Shown one piece after another: positions 49,224 to 58,487 of a DNA stretch of 64,000 nt (position 1 is its first letter; every line of letters starts with the position of its first letter). The translations under genes and the position numbers were made by a program. The notes beneath the pieces are model-generated. The model was not told where the DNA came from. It was given only the letters and a program-made list of their open reading frames with translations, and did no database searches. Source of the stretch: Actinacidiphila alni (lineage in GTDB: Bacteria > Actinomycetota > Actinomycetes > Streptomycetales > Streptomycetaceae); assembly GCF_900112845.1 (NCBI RefSeq), contig NZ_FONG01000024.1, forward strand, positions 62,001 to 126,000. The letters run 5' to 3'.

Positions 49224-49973
49224 ATGACCCCCGGCGACAGCGGCGAGGCACCCGCCCGCATCCTGATCGTGGACGACGAGCCCGCCGTACGGGAGGCCCT
49301 GCGCCGCACCCTCGTGTTCGAGGGGTACGACACCGCGCTGGCCGCCGACGGGATCGCCGCCCTGGAGCAGGCGGACGCGTACCACCCGGACGCGATCGTG
49401 CTGGACGTCCTCATGCCGCGGATGGACGGTCTCACCACGGCGCGGCGGCTGCGCGCCACCGGGGTGACCACGCCGATCCTCATGCTCACCGCGCGGGACA
49501 CCGTCGGCGACCGCGTCACCGGCCTCGACGCGGGCGCCGACGACTACCTCGTCAAGCCGTTCGAACTGGACGAGCTGCTGGCCCGGCTGCGCGCCCTGCT
49601 GCGCCGCAGCTCCTACGCGGCCGGCGCGCACGCGGGCGACGACGCCGGCCACGCGCTGACCTTCGCCGACCTGCGGATGGACACCACCACCCGCGAGGTC
49701 ACCCGCGACGGCCGGCCGGTCGAGCTGACCCGCACCGAGTACACCCTGCTGGAACTCTTCCTCACCCACCCGCGCCAGGTCCTCACCCGCGAGCAGATCC
49801 TCAAGGCCGTGTGGGGCTTCGACTTCGAGCCGTCGTCCAACTCGCTGGACGTCTACGTCATGTACCTGCGGCGCAAGACCGAGGCCGGCGGCATGCCGCG
49901 GCTGGTCCACACCGTCCGAGGCGTGGGGTACGTCCTGCGCGCCCCGGACGGCGGTCACGGCGGCCACGCGTGA
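49224..49973 (+). CDS. OmpR-family response regulator
   Basis: A 249-residue response regulator. The receiver has D61 in IVLDVLMPRMDG, the acidic pair in LIVDDEPAVREAL and KP in YLVKPFELDELLARL. The winged-helix output domain has PVELTRTEYTLLELFLTHPR and DVYVMYLRRKTEAGG. It overlaps the sensor kinase start by 4 bases (GTGA), forming a two-component system. The signal is unknown. Confidence 0.93.
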   Translation: MTPGDSGEAPARILIVDDEPAVREALRRTLVFEGYDTALAADGIAALEQADAYHPDAIVLDVLMPRMDGLTTARRLRATGVTTPILMLTARDTVGDRVTGLDAGADDYLVKPFELDELLARLRALLRRSSYAAGAHAGDDAGHALTFADLRMDTTTREVTRDGRPVELTRTEYTLLELFLTHPRQVLTREQILKAVWGFDFEPSSNSLDVYVMYLRRKTEAGGMPRLVHTVRGVGYVLRAPDGGHGGHA

Positions 49974-51409
49974 GGCGGCTCCCGCTCCGGTCCCGGCTGA
50001 CGATCCTGACGGCCGCCGCCGTGGCGGTTGCCGTCGCGCTCGTCGCGCTGGCCTGCTGGTTCATCACCCGGGACCAGCTGATCCGGCAGGTCGACGCGAC
50101 GCTGCGCGACCAGGTGCCCGCCGGCGGCACCACCGCGTACGTCAACACGATCCTGCGCAACTGCCAGCCCGACGCGCCCAGCCGCTCCGACCTCCCGCCG
50201 GGGCTGACCAGCGTCCAGGTGGTGGAGGCCGGCGGCAGCCGCTGCGTCGGGCCGAACTCGGCCGCGGTCAAGGTGCAGGGCACCGACACCCGGGTGGCCA
50301 AGGGCGAGCTGGAGTCCGCGACGCACAACGCCAGGACCGACAGCGGGAAGTCGGTGCGCGTCTACACCGTGCAGCTCGTCAATGTCGGCCCCAACTTCTC
50401 CAGCCGCACCAATCTGGCGCTGTCCATCTCCCGGCCGCTGTCCGAGACCGACCACACCCTCGACCAACTGGCGTGGGTCCTGCTCGCGGTGGCGGGTGTC
50501 GGCGTCGTCGGCGCGGCGAGCGCGGGGCTGTGGATCGCCCGGGCCGGGCTGCGCCCGGTGGACCGGCTCACGGAGACGGTCGAGCACATCGCCCGCACCG
50601 AGGACCTGAACGTCAGCATCCCGGTGGAGGGCGAGGACGAAATCGCCCGGCTCAGCGCCTCGTTCAACGCGATGACGTCCGCGCTCGCGTCCTCCCGCGA
50701 CCGGCAGCAGCAGCTCATCGCGGACGCGGGGCACGAACTGCGCACCCCGCTCACGTCGTTGCGCACCAATATCGAGCTGCTGGAACGCAGCGAGGCGACC
50801 GGCCGGGCGATCCCGCCGGAGGACCGCAGGGCGCTGCTGGCGTCGGTGAAGGCGCAGATGACCGAACTGGCGTCGCTGATCGGCGACTTGCAGGAGCTGT
50901 CACGGCCGGACGCCGTACCGACCCTGGAAGTGGTGGCGCTGCACGCGAGCGCGGAGACGGCGCTGGAGCGGGCGCGGTTGCGCGGCCCGGACCTGAAGAT
51001 CACGGCGGAGCTGGCGCCCTGGTACGTACGGGCCGAACCGGCGGCACTGGAGCGGGCGATCGTCAATCTGCTGGACAACGCGGTGAAGTTCAGCCCACCC
51101 GGCGGCGAGATCGAGGTGCGGCTGCGCGACGGGCGGCTGACCGTACGGGATCACGGTCCCGGCATTCCGGAGGAGGAACTGCCGCACGTCTTCGAGCGGT
51201 TCTGGCGCTCGCCGTCGGCGCGGTCGCTGCCGGGCAGCGGGCTCGGCCTGTCGATCGTGGCGCGCACCGTGCAGCAGTCGGGCGGCGAGGTGACGCTGAC
51301 CCGGGCGCCGGGGGGCGGCACGCTCGCCACCCTCCGGCTGCCGGGAGCCCCGACCCCGCCGCCCGAACCGCCCGAGGCCCCCGCGGAATACCAGGGGTTC
51401 GACGAATAG
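49970..51409 (+). CDS. sensor histidine kinase
   Basis: A 479-residue membrane histidine kinase. There are two membrane helices (LTILTAAAVAVAVALVALAC and LDQLAWVLLAVAGVGVVGAA) around an extracellular domain of ~110 residues with two Cys (NTILRNCQPD, GSRCVGPNS), then HAMP, the phospho-acceptor box DAGHELRTPLTSL, N box NLLDNAVKFS, and G1/G2 DHGPGIPEE and GSGLGLSIV. It phosphorylates the preceding regulator. The Cys pair may form a disulfide sensor. Confidence 0.93.
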   Translation: MRRLPLRSRLTILTAAAVAVAVALVALACWFITRDQLIRQVDATLRDQVPAGGTTAYVNTILRNCQPDAPSRSDLPPGLTSVQVVEAGGSRCVGPNSAAVKVQGTDTRVAKGELESATHNARTDSGKSVRVYTVQLVNVGPNFSSRTNLALSISRPLSETDHTLDQLAWVLLAVAGVGVVGAASAGLWIARAGLRPVDRLTETVEHIARTEDLNVSIPVEGEDEIARLSASFNAMTSALASSRDRQQQLIADAGHELRTPLTSLRTNIELLERSEATGRAIPPEDRRALLASVKAQMTELASLIGDLQELSRPDAVPTLEVVALHASAETALERARLRGPDLKITAELAPWYVRAEPAALERAIVNLLDNAVKFSPPGGEIEVRLRDGRLTVRDHGPGIPEEELPHVFERFWRSPSARSLPGSGLGLSIVARTVQQSGGEVTLTRAPGGGTLATLRLPGAPTPPPEPPEAPAEYQGFDE

Positions 51410-51423
51410 GCCCGTTTCGCGGG

Positions 51424-53274
51424 CTACTTGACGACGGTGATCCGGTCGGCGGCCGGCGGGGCGATCGGCGCCGCGGCCGTCGAGTGGGCGGTCAGGTAGG
51501 ACGCGAAGGCCGCCAGGTCGTCGCCGCCGACCAGCAGGTCCGAGCCCTGCGCGAGGGCGGGGAAGCCGTCGCCGCCGCCGGTCAGGAAGTTGTTCATGGC
51601 GACGCGGTAGCTCGCGGCCGGGTCGATCGGTACGCCGTCGAGCTTGACGGAGTCCGCGACGACACGGTCCGCGCCGGACTTGGTGAGGTCGAGGGTGTAG
51701 GTGAGCCCGGCGGAGATCTGGAGGATCTTCGGCGCGGCCTCGTTGGGCCCGCTGACCTGCTGCTGGAGCGCGGCGATCAGCTGCGCGCCGGTCAGCGTCT
51801 CCAGATTCACGGTGTTGCTGAACGGCTGTACGGCGAAGCCCTCGGCGTACGTGACGACGCCGTTCCCCTCGCTGCCGGAGGGCGCGTAGACCAGGTCGGT
51901 ACGGATGCCGCCGGGGTTCATCAGCGCGATCCGCACGCCGGGGTCGAGGGTCCTGCCGTACTCGAGCTGGGCGTCGGCGATCAGGTCGCCGAGCGGTGTC
52001 TCATTGGTGCCGGTGCGGCCGATGTCGCCGCTGATCCAGCCGATGGTGCGGCCGGCGATCGGCGCGGCGATGGTGTTCCAGCGGCTGATCAGCGCGGTCA
52101 TGTCGGCGGCCTTGGGCTGCGTGCGGTCCACGACGTGGTTGCTGCCCTTGACCGAGGTGCGCACGATGTCGCCGGTCCGGGTGTCGACCTTCATGTCCAG
52201 CTCGCCGTAGAGGCGGCCGAAGGACGAGGCGCTGGTGACCAGCCGCGGCCGGCCCGCCGGATCGGGGATGGTGCAGACGTACGCGTTGTGGGTGTGGCCG
52301 GTGACCAGCGCGTCCACGTCCGGTGAGATCTTCTTGGCGATGTCGACGATCGGCCCCGAGATGCCGTTGCCCGCGCCGCCGCTGTCGCAGTCGTAGTTGT
52401 AGTTCCCGGAGACCGGGAAGCCGCCCTCGTGGATCAGCGCGACGACGGACCTGACGCCCTGCTTGCGCAGGATCGCGGTGTACTTGTTGACCGTCTCGGC
52501 CTCGTCGAGGAATTTCAGGCCCTTCACACCGGACGCGGTGACGATGTCCGGGGTGCCCTTGAGGGTGACACCGATGAAGCCGACGCGGACGCCCTTGACG
52601 TTCTTGACGGTGTACGGCGCGAGCAGCGGGCGGCCGGTCTTCTCGTTGACGACGTTCGCCGACAGGATCGGGTAGTCGGCGCCCTTGAAGGTTTTGCCCT
52701 GCTCGTAGCAGCCGTCGACCGGGTGGCAGCCGCCGTTCTGCAGCCGCAGCAGCTCGTCCTTGCCCTCGTCGAACTCGTGGTTGCCGACGCTCGTGACGTC
52801 CAGGCCGATCTTGTTCATCGCCTCGACGGTCGGCTCGTCGTGGAAGAGGCCGGACAGCAGCGGGCTGGCGCCGACCAGGTCGCCGGCGGCGACGGTCAGG
52901 GAGCGGTCGTGGCCCTTGCGGGCGGTGCGCAGGCTGTTGGCCAGATACTCCACGCCGCCCGCGTCGATGGTCCTGGTGCTGCCGTCCGGCTCCAGCTCGG
53001 TGACCCGGCCGGAGGAGCCGGCCGGGGGCTCCAGATTGCCGTGGAAGTCGTTGATGGTGAGGAGCTGGAGGTCGACCGTGCGGGCCGGGTGGCCGTGGCC
53101 GCCGTGACCACCGCCGTGGCCGTGCGTCGGGCCGTGGCCGTGCCCGTGGCCGCCGCCGTGGTGACCGCCGCCGTGCGGGGCGGGTCCGGCCGCGACGAGC
53201 GCGCCGACGGCGAGGAGTCCCACGGCCGCGGCCGAGATTCTGCGCGTCAGAGGCAGGGATGACGTGGATGACAT
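51424..53274 (-). CDS. secreted 5'-nucleotidase/metallophosphatase
   Basis: A 616-residue bifunctional metallophosphatase and 5'-nucleotidase. A Tat/Sec-type signal (LTRRISAAAVGLLAVGALVA) precedes a striking His/Gly-rich tract of ~30 residues (HGGGHHGGGHGHGHG). The metallophosphoesterase domain has INDFHGNLEP, GNHEFDEGKDEL, LVGASPLLSG and TGHTHNAYVC; the nucleotidase C-terminal domain has GGIRTDLVY and MNNFLTGGGDGF. It hydrolyses extracellular nucleotides to release phosphate and nucleosides. The His tract may bind zinc, cobalt or nickel. ATG 53274 follows GAGGGAAG. Confidence 0.92.
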   Translation of the reverse strand: MSSTSSLPLTRRISAAAVGLLAVGALVAAGPAPHGGGHHGGGHGHGHGPTHGHGGGHGGHGHPARTVDLQLLTINDFHGNLEPPAGSSGRVTELEPDGSTRTIDAGGVEYLANSLRTARKGHDRSLTVAAGDLVGASPLLSGLFHDEPTVEAMNKIGLDVTSVGNHEFDEGKDELLRLQNGGCHPVDGCYEQGKTFKGADYPILSANVVNEKTGRPLLAPYTVKNVKGVRVGFIGVTLKGTPDIVTASGVKGLKFLDEAETVNKYTAILRKQGVRSVVALIHEGGFPVSGNYNYDCDSGGAGNGISGPIVDIAKKISPDVDALVTGHTHNAYVCTIPDPAGRPRLVTSASSFGRLYGELDMKVDTRTGDIVRTSVKGSNHVVDRTQPKAADMTALISRWNTIAAPIAGRTIGWISGDIGRTGTNETPLGDLIADAQLEYGRTLDPGVRIALMNPGGIRTDLVYAPSGSEGNGVVTYAEGFAVQPFSNTVNLETLTGAQLIAALQQQVSGPNEAAPKILQISAGLTYTLDLTKSGADRVVADSVKLDGVPIDPAASYRVAMNNFLTGGGDGFPALAQGSDLLVGGDDLAAFASYLTAHSTAAAPIAPPAADRITVVK

Positions 53275-53530
53275 GGCTTCCCTCGGGTCATTCAACTCGG
53301 GTCAATAACCGGTCAAGGCTGGGTCATGCGCACGGCAGCTTAGGGTCAACGCGCGTAGCGCGTCAGGGTTTCCGGGGTGAAGACCGGGTGACGTGCGAGG
53401 ATGCGCGGCTTCTGTCGGCACGCGGACACACCCCGTCGCATGTCTCATCATGCGGAACAGGCTGTCTCAGCCAGCGGATCACCCTTCATAGTTGACTGCA
53501 CCACCCACCCACCGAGGAGGTGCGTTCGAC

Positions 53531-54739
53531 GTGCGTCGCTGGATCATGCTGGCGCTCGGCACGGCCGCGCAGACCGCGGCCTGTGCCTTTGTCTACGGAG
53601 TCCCCTACCTGGCCGACGAACTGCGCGGACAGGAGCGGCTGAGCCTCACCCAGGTCGGCTTCCTGGTGGCGTGCCCGACCGCGGGACTCGTCCTCGCCCT
53701 CTACCTGTGGGGCGCGGCGGCCGACCGGTGGGGCGAGCGGGTGGTGATCGCGCTCGGCCTCGGCGCCGCGGCCGTCGCGCTGGGCGGCGCCGCCTGGGCC
53801 GCGCACGGCATGGCCGCGCTCGGCGCGCTGCTGGTGCTGGCGGGAGCGGCCGGCGCGTCGGTCTACTCGGCCAGCGGACGCCTGGTCATGGGCTGGTTCT
53901 CGGCGAAGGAACGCGGCCTGGCCATGGGCATCCGGCAGACCTCCACCCCGCTCGGCATGGGCGTGGCCGCGCTGGCCATGCCGCCGCTGGCCGCCGGGCA
54001 CGGGCTGCGCGGCGCCTTCGGCTTCCTGGCCGTGATCTGCGCGGTGATCGCCGTCCTGATCGCGCTGTTCGCCGCCGACCCGGCGCGGACGGCAGCGGCA
54101 GCGGCCGGGCCCGCGCCCAACCCGTACCGCGGCTCCCGGCTGCTGTGGCGCATCCACGGCTCGGCGGCGCTGCTGGTGGTCCCGCAGTTCACCGCGGGCG
54201 CCTTCGCGCTGGTGCTGCTGGTGGACGTCCGCGGCTGGTCGCCCACGCACGCCGGGCAGCTCATCGCCGTCGCCCAGGGAATGGGCGCGGTGTCCCGCAT
54301 CCTGGTCGGCCGCTGGTCCGACCACGTGGGCAGCAGGCTGCGCCCGATGCGGCAGCTGGCCGTCCTGACCGCCGCCGTGGTCGCGGCGACCGCGATCGGC
54401 ACCGCCTGGCCGTCCCCGGTCACCCCCGCCCTGCTGGTCGCCGCGATCGCGATCACCTCGTCCACCAACGGCCTGTCCTTCACCTCCACCGCCGAGCACG
54501 CGGGTCCCGCCTGGTCGGGACGGGCGCTCGGCGTCCACAACACCGGCCAGAATCTGACCGCCGCGATCGTCCCGCCGGTCATGGCCGCGGTGATCTCGGC
54601 CACCGCCTACTGGCCGGGCTTCGCACTGGCCGCCGCCCTGACCTGTGCCTCCGCGCTGATCGTGCCCGTGCCGCGCCGGACGGCGGAGGACGACGCAAGC
54701 GCCGGCTCCGGAGCCGCCCGCCGTACGATCACGGCATGA
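53531..54739 (+). CDS. MFS transporter
   Basis: A 402-residue transporter with about twelve hydrophobic segments. It carries an MFS loop near residues 60-75 (YLWGAAADRWGERVVIALGL) and helix IRQTSTPLGMGVAAL typical of metabolite:H+ symporters. Substrate unknown. GTG 53531 has a GAGGAGGTG site 8 nt upstream, which decides this start over a longer frame. The stop overlaps the mshD start by 4 bases (ATGA), so the two are coupled. Confidence 0.85.
   Translation: MRRWIMLALGTAAQTAACAFVYGVPYLADELRGQERLSLTQVGFLVACPTAGLVLALYLWGAAADRWGERVVIALGLGAAAVALGGAAWAAHGMAALGALLVLAGAAGASVYSASGRLVMGWFSAKERGLAMGIRQTSTPLGMGVAALAMPPLAAGHGLRGAFGFLAVICAVIAVLIALFAADPARTAAAAAGPAPNPYRGSRLLWRIHGSAALLVVPQFTAGAFALVLLVDVRGWSPTHAGQLIAVAQGMGAVSRILVGRWSDHVGSRLRPMRQLAVLTAAVVAATAIGTAWPSPVTPALLVAAIAITSSTNGLSFTSTAEHAGPAWSGRALGVHNTGQNLTAAIVPPVMAAVISATAYWPGFALAAALTCASALIVPVPRRTAEDDASAGSGAARRTITA
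54724..54729 (+). promoter_or_regulatory. putative -10 box of an internal leaderless promoter for mshD
   Basis: TACGAT ends 6 nt before the mshD ATG, inside the end of the MFS gene. It would allow mshD to be expressed alone. Confidence 0.35.
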
Positions 54740-55662
54740 ACGACGCGCGGATCGAGGCCCTGACCGAACTTCCCGCCGGCACCGCGGACGCGGTGCTCGA
54801 CCTGATCGGGGCCGCCGCCGCGGCGGACGGGCAGCCCGCGGTCTCGGAGAACGGCCGGCTCCATCTGCGCGGCGGCGCCCGCGAGGGCGTACGGCACCTG
54901 CTGCTCCGCACCCCGTCCGAGGACTCCGGCGGACCCGAGCTGACGGGGTACGCGCAGGTCGACGGCGCCGACCCGGTCGAGGCGCCCGCCGCGGAACTCC
55001 TCGTCCACCCCGACCGGCGCTCCCGCGGCCACGGCCGCGCGCTGGCCGACGCCGTCCTCGACGCCACCGGCAAGCGCGTACGGGTCTGGGCGCACGGCGG
55101 CCACCCCGCCGCGCGGCACCTCGCGCAGCGGCTCGGCCTCAAGCTCTTCCGTGAGCTGCGGCAGCTGCGGCGCCCGCTCGCGGCGGACGCCGCGGACCTG
55201 CCGGAGCCGCGCTTTCCCGACGGGGTCACCGTCCGGACCTTCGTCCCCGGGCAGGACGAGGACGCCTGGCTCGCCGTCAACGCCGCCGCCTTCGCCCACC
55301 ACCCCGAGCAGGGCTCGCTCACCCGGCGTGACCTCGCCGACCGGCTCGCCGAGCCCTGGTTCGACCCGGCCGGCTTCTTCCTCGCCTTCCGCGGGCCCGA
55401 TCTCGTGGGCTTCCACTGGACCAAGGTGCATCCTGCGGATGGCTTGGGCGAGGTCTATGTCGTCGGGGTCCTCCCGTCCGAGCAGGGTGGCGGCCTCGGC
55501 CGCGCCCTCACCGCCCTCGGCCTGCGCCACCTCGCCCTCGACCGCGGGCTGCGCACGGCGATGCTCTACGTCGACGCCGACAACGGTTCCGCTGTCGCGG
55601 TGTACGAGCGGTTGGGCTTCACCACCCACGAGGTCGACCTCATGTACCGCACCGAGTCCTGA
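54736..55662 (+). CDS. mshD: mycothiol synthase
   Basis: A 308-residue tandem GNAT acetyltransferase that acetylates the cysteinyl amine of Cys-GlcN-Ins, the last step of mycothiol synthesis. The C-terminal domain holds the acetyl-CoA site (EVYVVGVLPSEQGGGLGRAL) and the final YVDADNGSAVAVYERLGF; the N-terminal domain is a degenerate repeat (AAELLVHPDRRSRGHGRALA). It is coupled to an MFS gene (ATGA overlap), an arrangement seen in Streptomyces. mshA is ~52 kb away in this window. Confidence 0.93.
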   Translation: MNDARIEALTELPAGTADAVLDLIGAAAAADGQPAVSENGRLHLRGGAREGVRHLLLRTPSEDSGGPELTGYAQVDGADPVEAPAAELLVHPDRRSRGHGRALADAVLDATGKRVRVWAHGGHPAARHLAQRLGLKLFRELRQLRRPLAADAADLPEPRFPDGVTVRTFVPGQDEDAWLAVNAAAFAHHPEQGSLTRRDLADRLAEPWFDPAGFFLAFRGPDLVGFHWTKVHPADGLGEVYVVGVLPSEQGGGLGRALTALGLRHLALDRGLRTAMLYVDADNGSAVAVYERLGFTTHEVDLMYRTES

Positions 55663-55740
55663 CCCGTCTCCTCCGGAGGGGGGTGCCTGATAGGGGCGCG
55701 GCCCCTGTACCCGCACCTCTGCGGAGGAGGGTGCCCCTTC

Positions 55741-55871
55741 AGGGGCGCGGGGAACTGCGCGCCCAGCCGCAGCGCGCCTTCAGACAAAAACCCGCCCCCA
55801 GCGGGGCAGACGCTGTTTGTTTTGCGACCACCGGGCCGGTGGGGGCTGAGCGCGCAGTTCCCCGCGCCCCT
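55741..55871 (-). repeat. ~131-bp dispersed repeat, copy D, inverted
   Basis: Same ends as copies A-C but internal order reversed, so it is in the opposite orientation. It follows the mshD stop and occupies part of the 590-base gap 55663-56252 before ppk. The rest of that gap shows a GTTCAACC motif at 56075-56082, a possible half PHO box, and otherwise no gene. Confidence 0.82.
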
Positions 55872-56252
55872 TAAAAGACCTGACTCCCGCACTCCGCAGG
55901 AGATCAGGCACCCACTTCCGCAAAGTGCGGGGGCAGGGGCCGTGCCCCAGGGACGGGGCGTACCGTCGTGCGCGAGGTGGGCGGAGGGGCCCGGTGGGGG
56001 CCCGGGCCGTGGGTGGGCGGCACCCTCGCTGGAAGCGTCCCGCTTGCCTGACGGCAACGCTCTCTTTACCGACGGTTCAACCGGCCTTGCGAGCATCGCA
56101 GGATGCAGCCCGCTGCCCCCACACCCTCACCCCCGCCCGACCTGCCGAAACCTTCGGGTAGACGGGACAATGGAGCGACGGCCCAAGGTCGCCCTGAAAC
56201 GGCCGCCGGCCGCACGTACGACGTGCCGGACCCGGAGGAGGGCTCGCATCCC

Positions 56253-58487
56253 ATGGCCCAGACGAATCACCCCAGCGTTCCCAGCCAGCCCCAGCAGTCC
56301 CTGACGGGAGGCGGGCGGGACGGCGCGTCCGGCGCGTTCCGGCCCAGGGTCGTACCGGCGCCGGAACCCGATCCGGGGCCGAGCCTCGGCGAGGCGAGCG
56401 AGGAATTCGGCGAGGAACTGCCGCAGAACCGCTTCCTGGACCGGGAACGCAGCTGGCTGGCGTTCAACGAGCGCGTGCTGGAGCTGGCCGAGGATCCGGC
56501 CACCCCGCTGCTCGAACGGGCTAACTTCCTGGCGATATTCGCCAGCAATCTCGACGAGTTCTTCATGGTCAGGGTCGCCGGCCTCAAGCGCCGCATCGCG
56601 ACCGGTGTCGCCACCCGCGCCGCGTCCGGCGCGCAGCCGCGCGACGTGCTGGACCTGATCCTGACCAGGTCGCGCGAGCTGATGGCACGGCACGCCGCCT
56701 GCTTCCAGAACGACGTGGCGCCGCAGCTGGCCGACGAGGGCATCCACGTCATCCGCTGGCAGGAGCTGACCGAGAAGGAGCAGGCGCGGCTGTTCACGCT
56801 GTTCCGGCAGCAGATCTTCCCGGTGCTGACCCCGCTGGCCGTGGACCCCGCGCACCCGTTCCCGTACATCTCCGGCCTGTCGCTGAACCTGGCCGTGGTC
56901 GTACGGAATCCCGTCTCGGGCAACGAGCACTTCGCGCGGGTGAAGGTGCCGCCGATCCTGTCGCGCTTCCTGGAGGCGAGCCCGCAGCGGTACGTGCCGC
57001 TGGAGGACGTGATCGCGGCGCACCTGGAGGAGCTGTTCCCCGGCATGGAGGTGCTCGACCACCACATGTTCCGGGTCACGCGCAACGAGGACCTGGAGGT
57101 GGAGGAGGACGACGGCGAGAACCTCCTCCAGGCGCTGGAGAAGGAACTCATGCGCCGCCGCTTCGGCCCGCCGGTACGGCTGGAGGTCGAGGAGTCCATC
57201 GCCCCGCGCGTGCTCGACCTGCTCGTGCACGAGCTGAAGATGAAGCACAACGAGGTCTACCCGCTGCCGGGTCCGCTGGACCTGACCGGCCTGTTCGCCA
57301 TCGCGGGCCTGGACCGGCCGGAGCTGAAATACCCCAAGTTCGTGGCCGGCACCCACCGCGACCTGGCCGAGGTGGAGTCCGCGTCGGCGCCCGACATCTT
57401 CGCGGCGCTGCGCCGCCGGGACGTACTGCTGCACCACCCGTACGACTCCTTCTCCACCTCCGTGCAGGCGTTCCTCGACCAGGCCGCCGCCGACCCGGAC
57501 GTACTGGCGATCAAGCAGACGCTGTACCGCACCTCCGGCGACTCGCCGATCGTGGACGCGCTGATCGACGCGGCCGAGGCGGGCAAGCAGGTGCTGGTGC
57601 TGGTCGAGCTGAAGGCGCGCTTCGACGAGCAGGCCAACATCAAGTGGGCCCGCAAGCTGGAGGAGGCCGGCTGCCATGTGGTGTACGGCCTGGTCGGCCT
57701 GAAGACGCACTGCAAGCTGTCGCTGGTGGTGCGCCAGGAGGACGACACCCTGCGCCGCTACAGCCACGTCGGCACCGGCAACTACCACCCCAAGACCGCC
57801 CGGCTGTACGAGGACCTGGGGCTGCTGACCGCCGACCCGCAGGTGGGCGCGGACCTGTCGCACCTGTTCAACCGGCTGTCCGGCTACTCGCGGCGCGAGG
57901 TCTACAACCGGCTGCTGGTCGCGCCGCGCAGCCTGCGCGACGGCCTGATCTCCCGGATCATGGAGGAGATCGCGCACCACCGCGCCGGGCGCCCCGCGTA
58001 CATCCGGTTCAAGGTCAACTCCATCGTCGACGAGCAGATCATCGACGCGCTCTACCGCGCCTCGCAGGCCGGGGTGCGGGTGGAGATATGGGTGCGCGGG
58101 ATCTGCGCGGTGCGGCCGGGCGTGCCCGGTCTCTCCGAGAACATCACGGTCCGCAGCGTCCTCGGCCGTTTCCTCGAGCACTCCCGGGTGTTCGCGTTCG
58201 GCAACGGCGGCGAGACCGAAGTATGGATCGGCAGCGCCGACATGATGCACCGTAACCTCGACCGCCGCATCGAGGCGCTGGTCAGGGTCGCCGACCCGGT
58301 CCACCGCGCCACCCTCAACCGCCTGCTGGAGGACGGGATGTCGGACACGACATCCTCCTGGCACCTGGCGGCAGACGGTAATTGGACCCGGCACAGCACC
58401 GACCCCGAGGGGAAGCCGCTGCGCCATGTCCAGGAGATGCTCATCGACGCCCGGAGGCGCCGGCGTGGCCCAGCAGCAGCTACCTGA
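56253..58487 (+). CDS. ppk: polyphosphate kinase
   Basis: A 744-residue PPK1 enzyme that makes polyphosphate from ATP and reverses the reaction. Domains: an N-terminal helical domain with NRFLDRERSWLAFNERVLEL, the head domain, and two C-terminal PLD-like catalytic domains with LYRTSGDSPIVDALIDAAE, the autophosphorylated-His region SHVGTGNYHPKTARLYEDLG and the late HNIDRR-type MMHRNLDRRIEAL. ATG 56253 with GGAGGAGGG upstream is chosen. In Streptomyces ppk is PhoP-activated under phosphate limitation. It overlaps the next gene by 23 bases. Confidence 0.93.
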   Translation: MAQTNHPSVPSQPQQSLTGGGRDGASGAFRPRVVPAPEPDPGPSLGEASEEFGEELPQNRFLDRERSWLAFNERVLELAEDPATPLLERANFLAIFASNLDEFFMVRVAGLKRRIATGVATRAASGAQPRDVLDLILTRSRELMARHAACFQNDVAPQLADEGIHVIRWQELTEKEQARLFTLFRQQIFPVLTPLAVDPAHPFPYISGLSLNLAVVVRNPVSGNEHFARVKVPPILSRFLEASPQRYVPLEDVIAAHLEELFPGMEVLDHHMFRVTRNEDLEVEEDDGENLLQALEKELMRRRFGPPVRLEVEESIAPRVLDLLVHELKMKHNEVYPLPGPLDLTGLFAIAGLDRPELKYPKFVAGTHRDLAEVESASAPDIFAALRRRDVLLHHPYDSFSTSVQAFLDQAAADPDVLAIKQTLYRTSGDSPIVDALIDAAEAGKQVLVLVELKARFDEQANIKWARKLEEAGCHVVYGLVGLKTHCKLSLVVRQEDDTLRRYSHVGTGNYHPKTARLYEDLGLLTADPQVGADLSHLFNRLSGYSRREVYNRLLVAPRSLRDGLISRIMEEIAHHRAGRPAYIRFKVNSIVDEQIIDALYRASQAGVRVEIWVRGICAVRPGVPGLSENITVRSVLGRFLEHSRVFAFGNGGETEVWIGSADMMHRNLDRRIEALVRVADPVHRATLNRLLEDGMSDTTSSWHLAADGNWTRHSTDPEGKPLRHVQEMLIDARRRRRGPAAAT

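Noticed and set aside
49224..51409. CseBC-type envelope stress system
   Set aside because: There is no CseA lipoprotein or sigma-E gene beside the pair, so a specific name is not justified.
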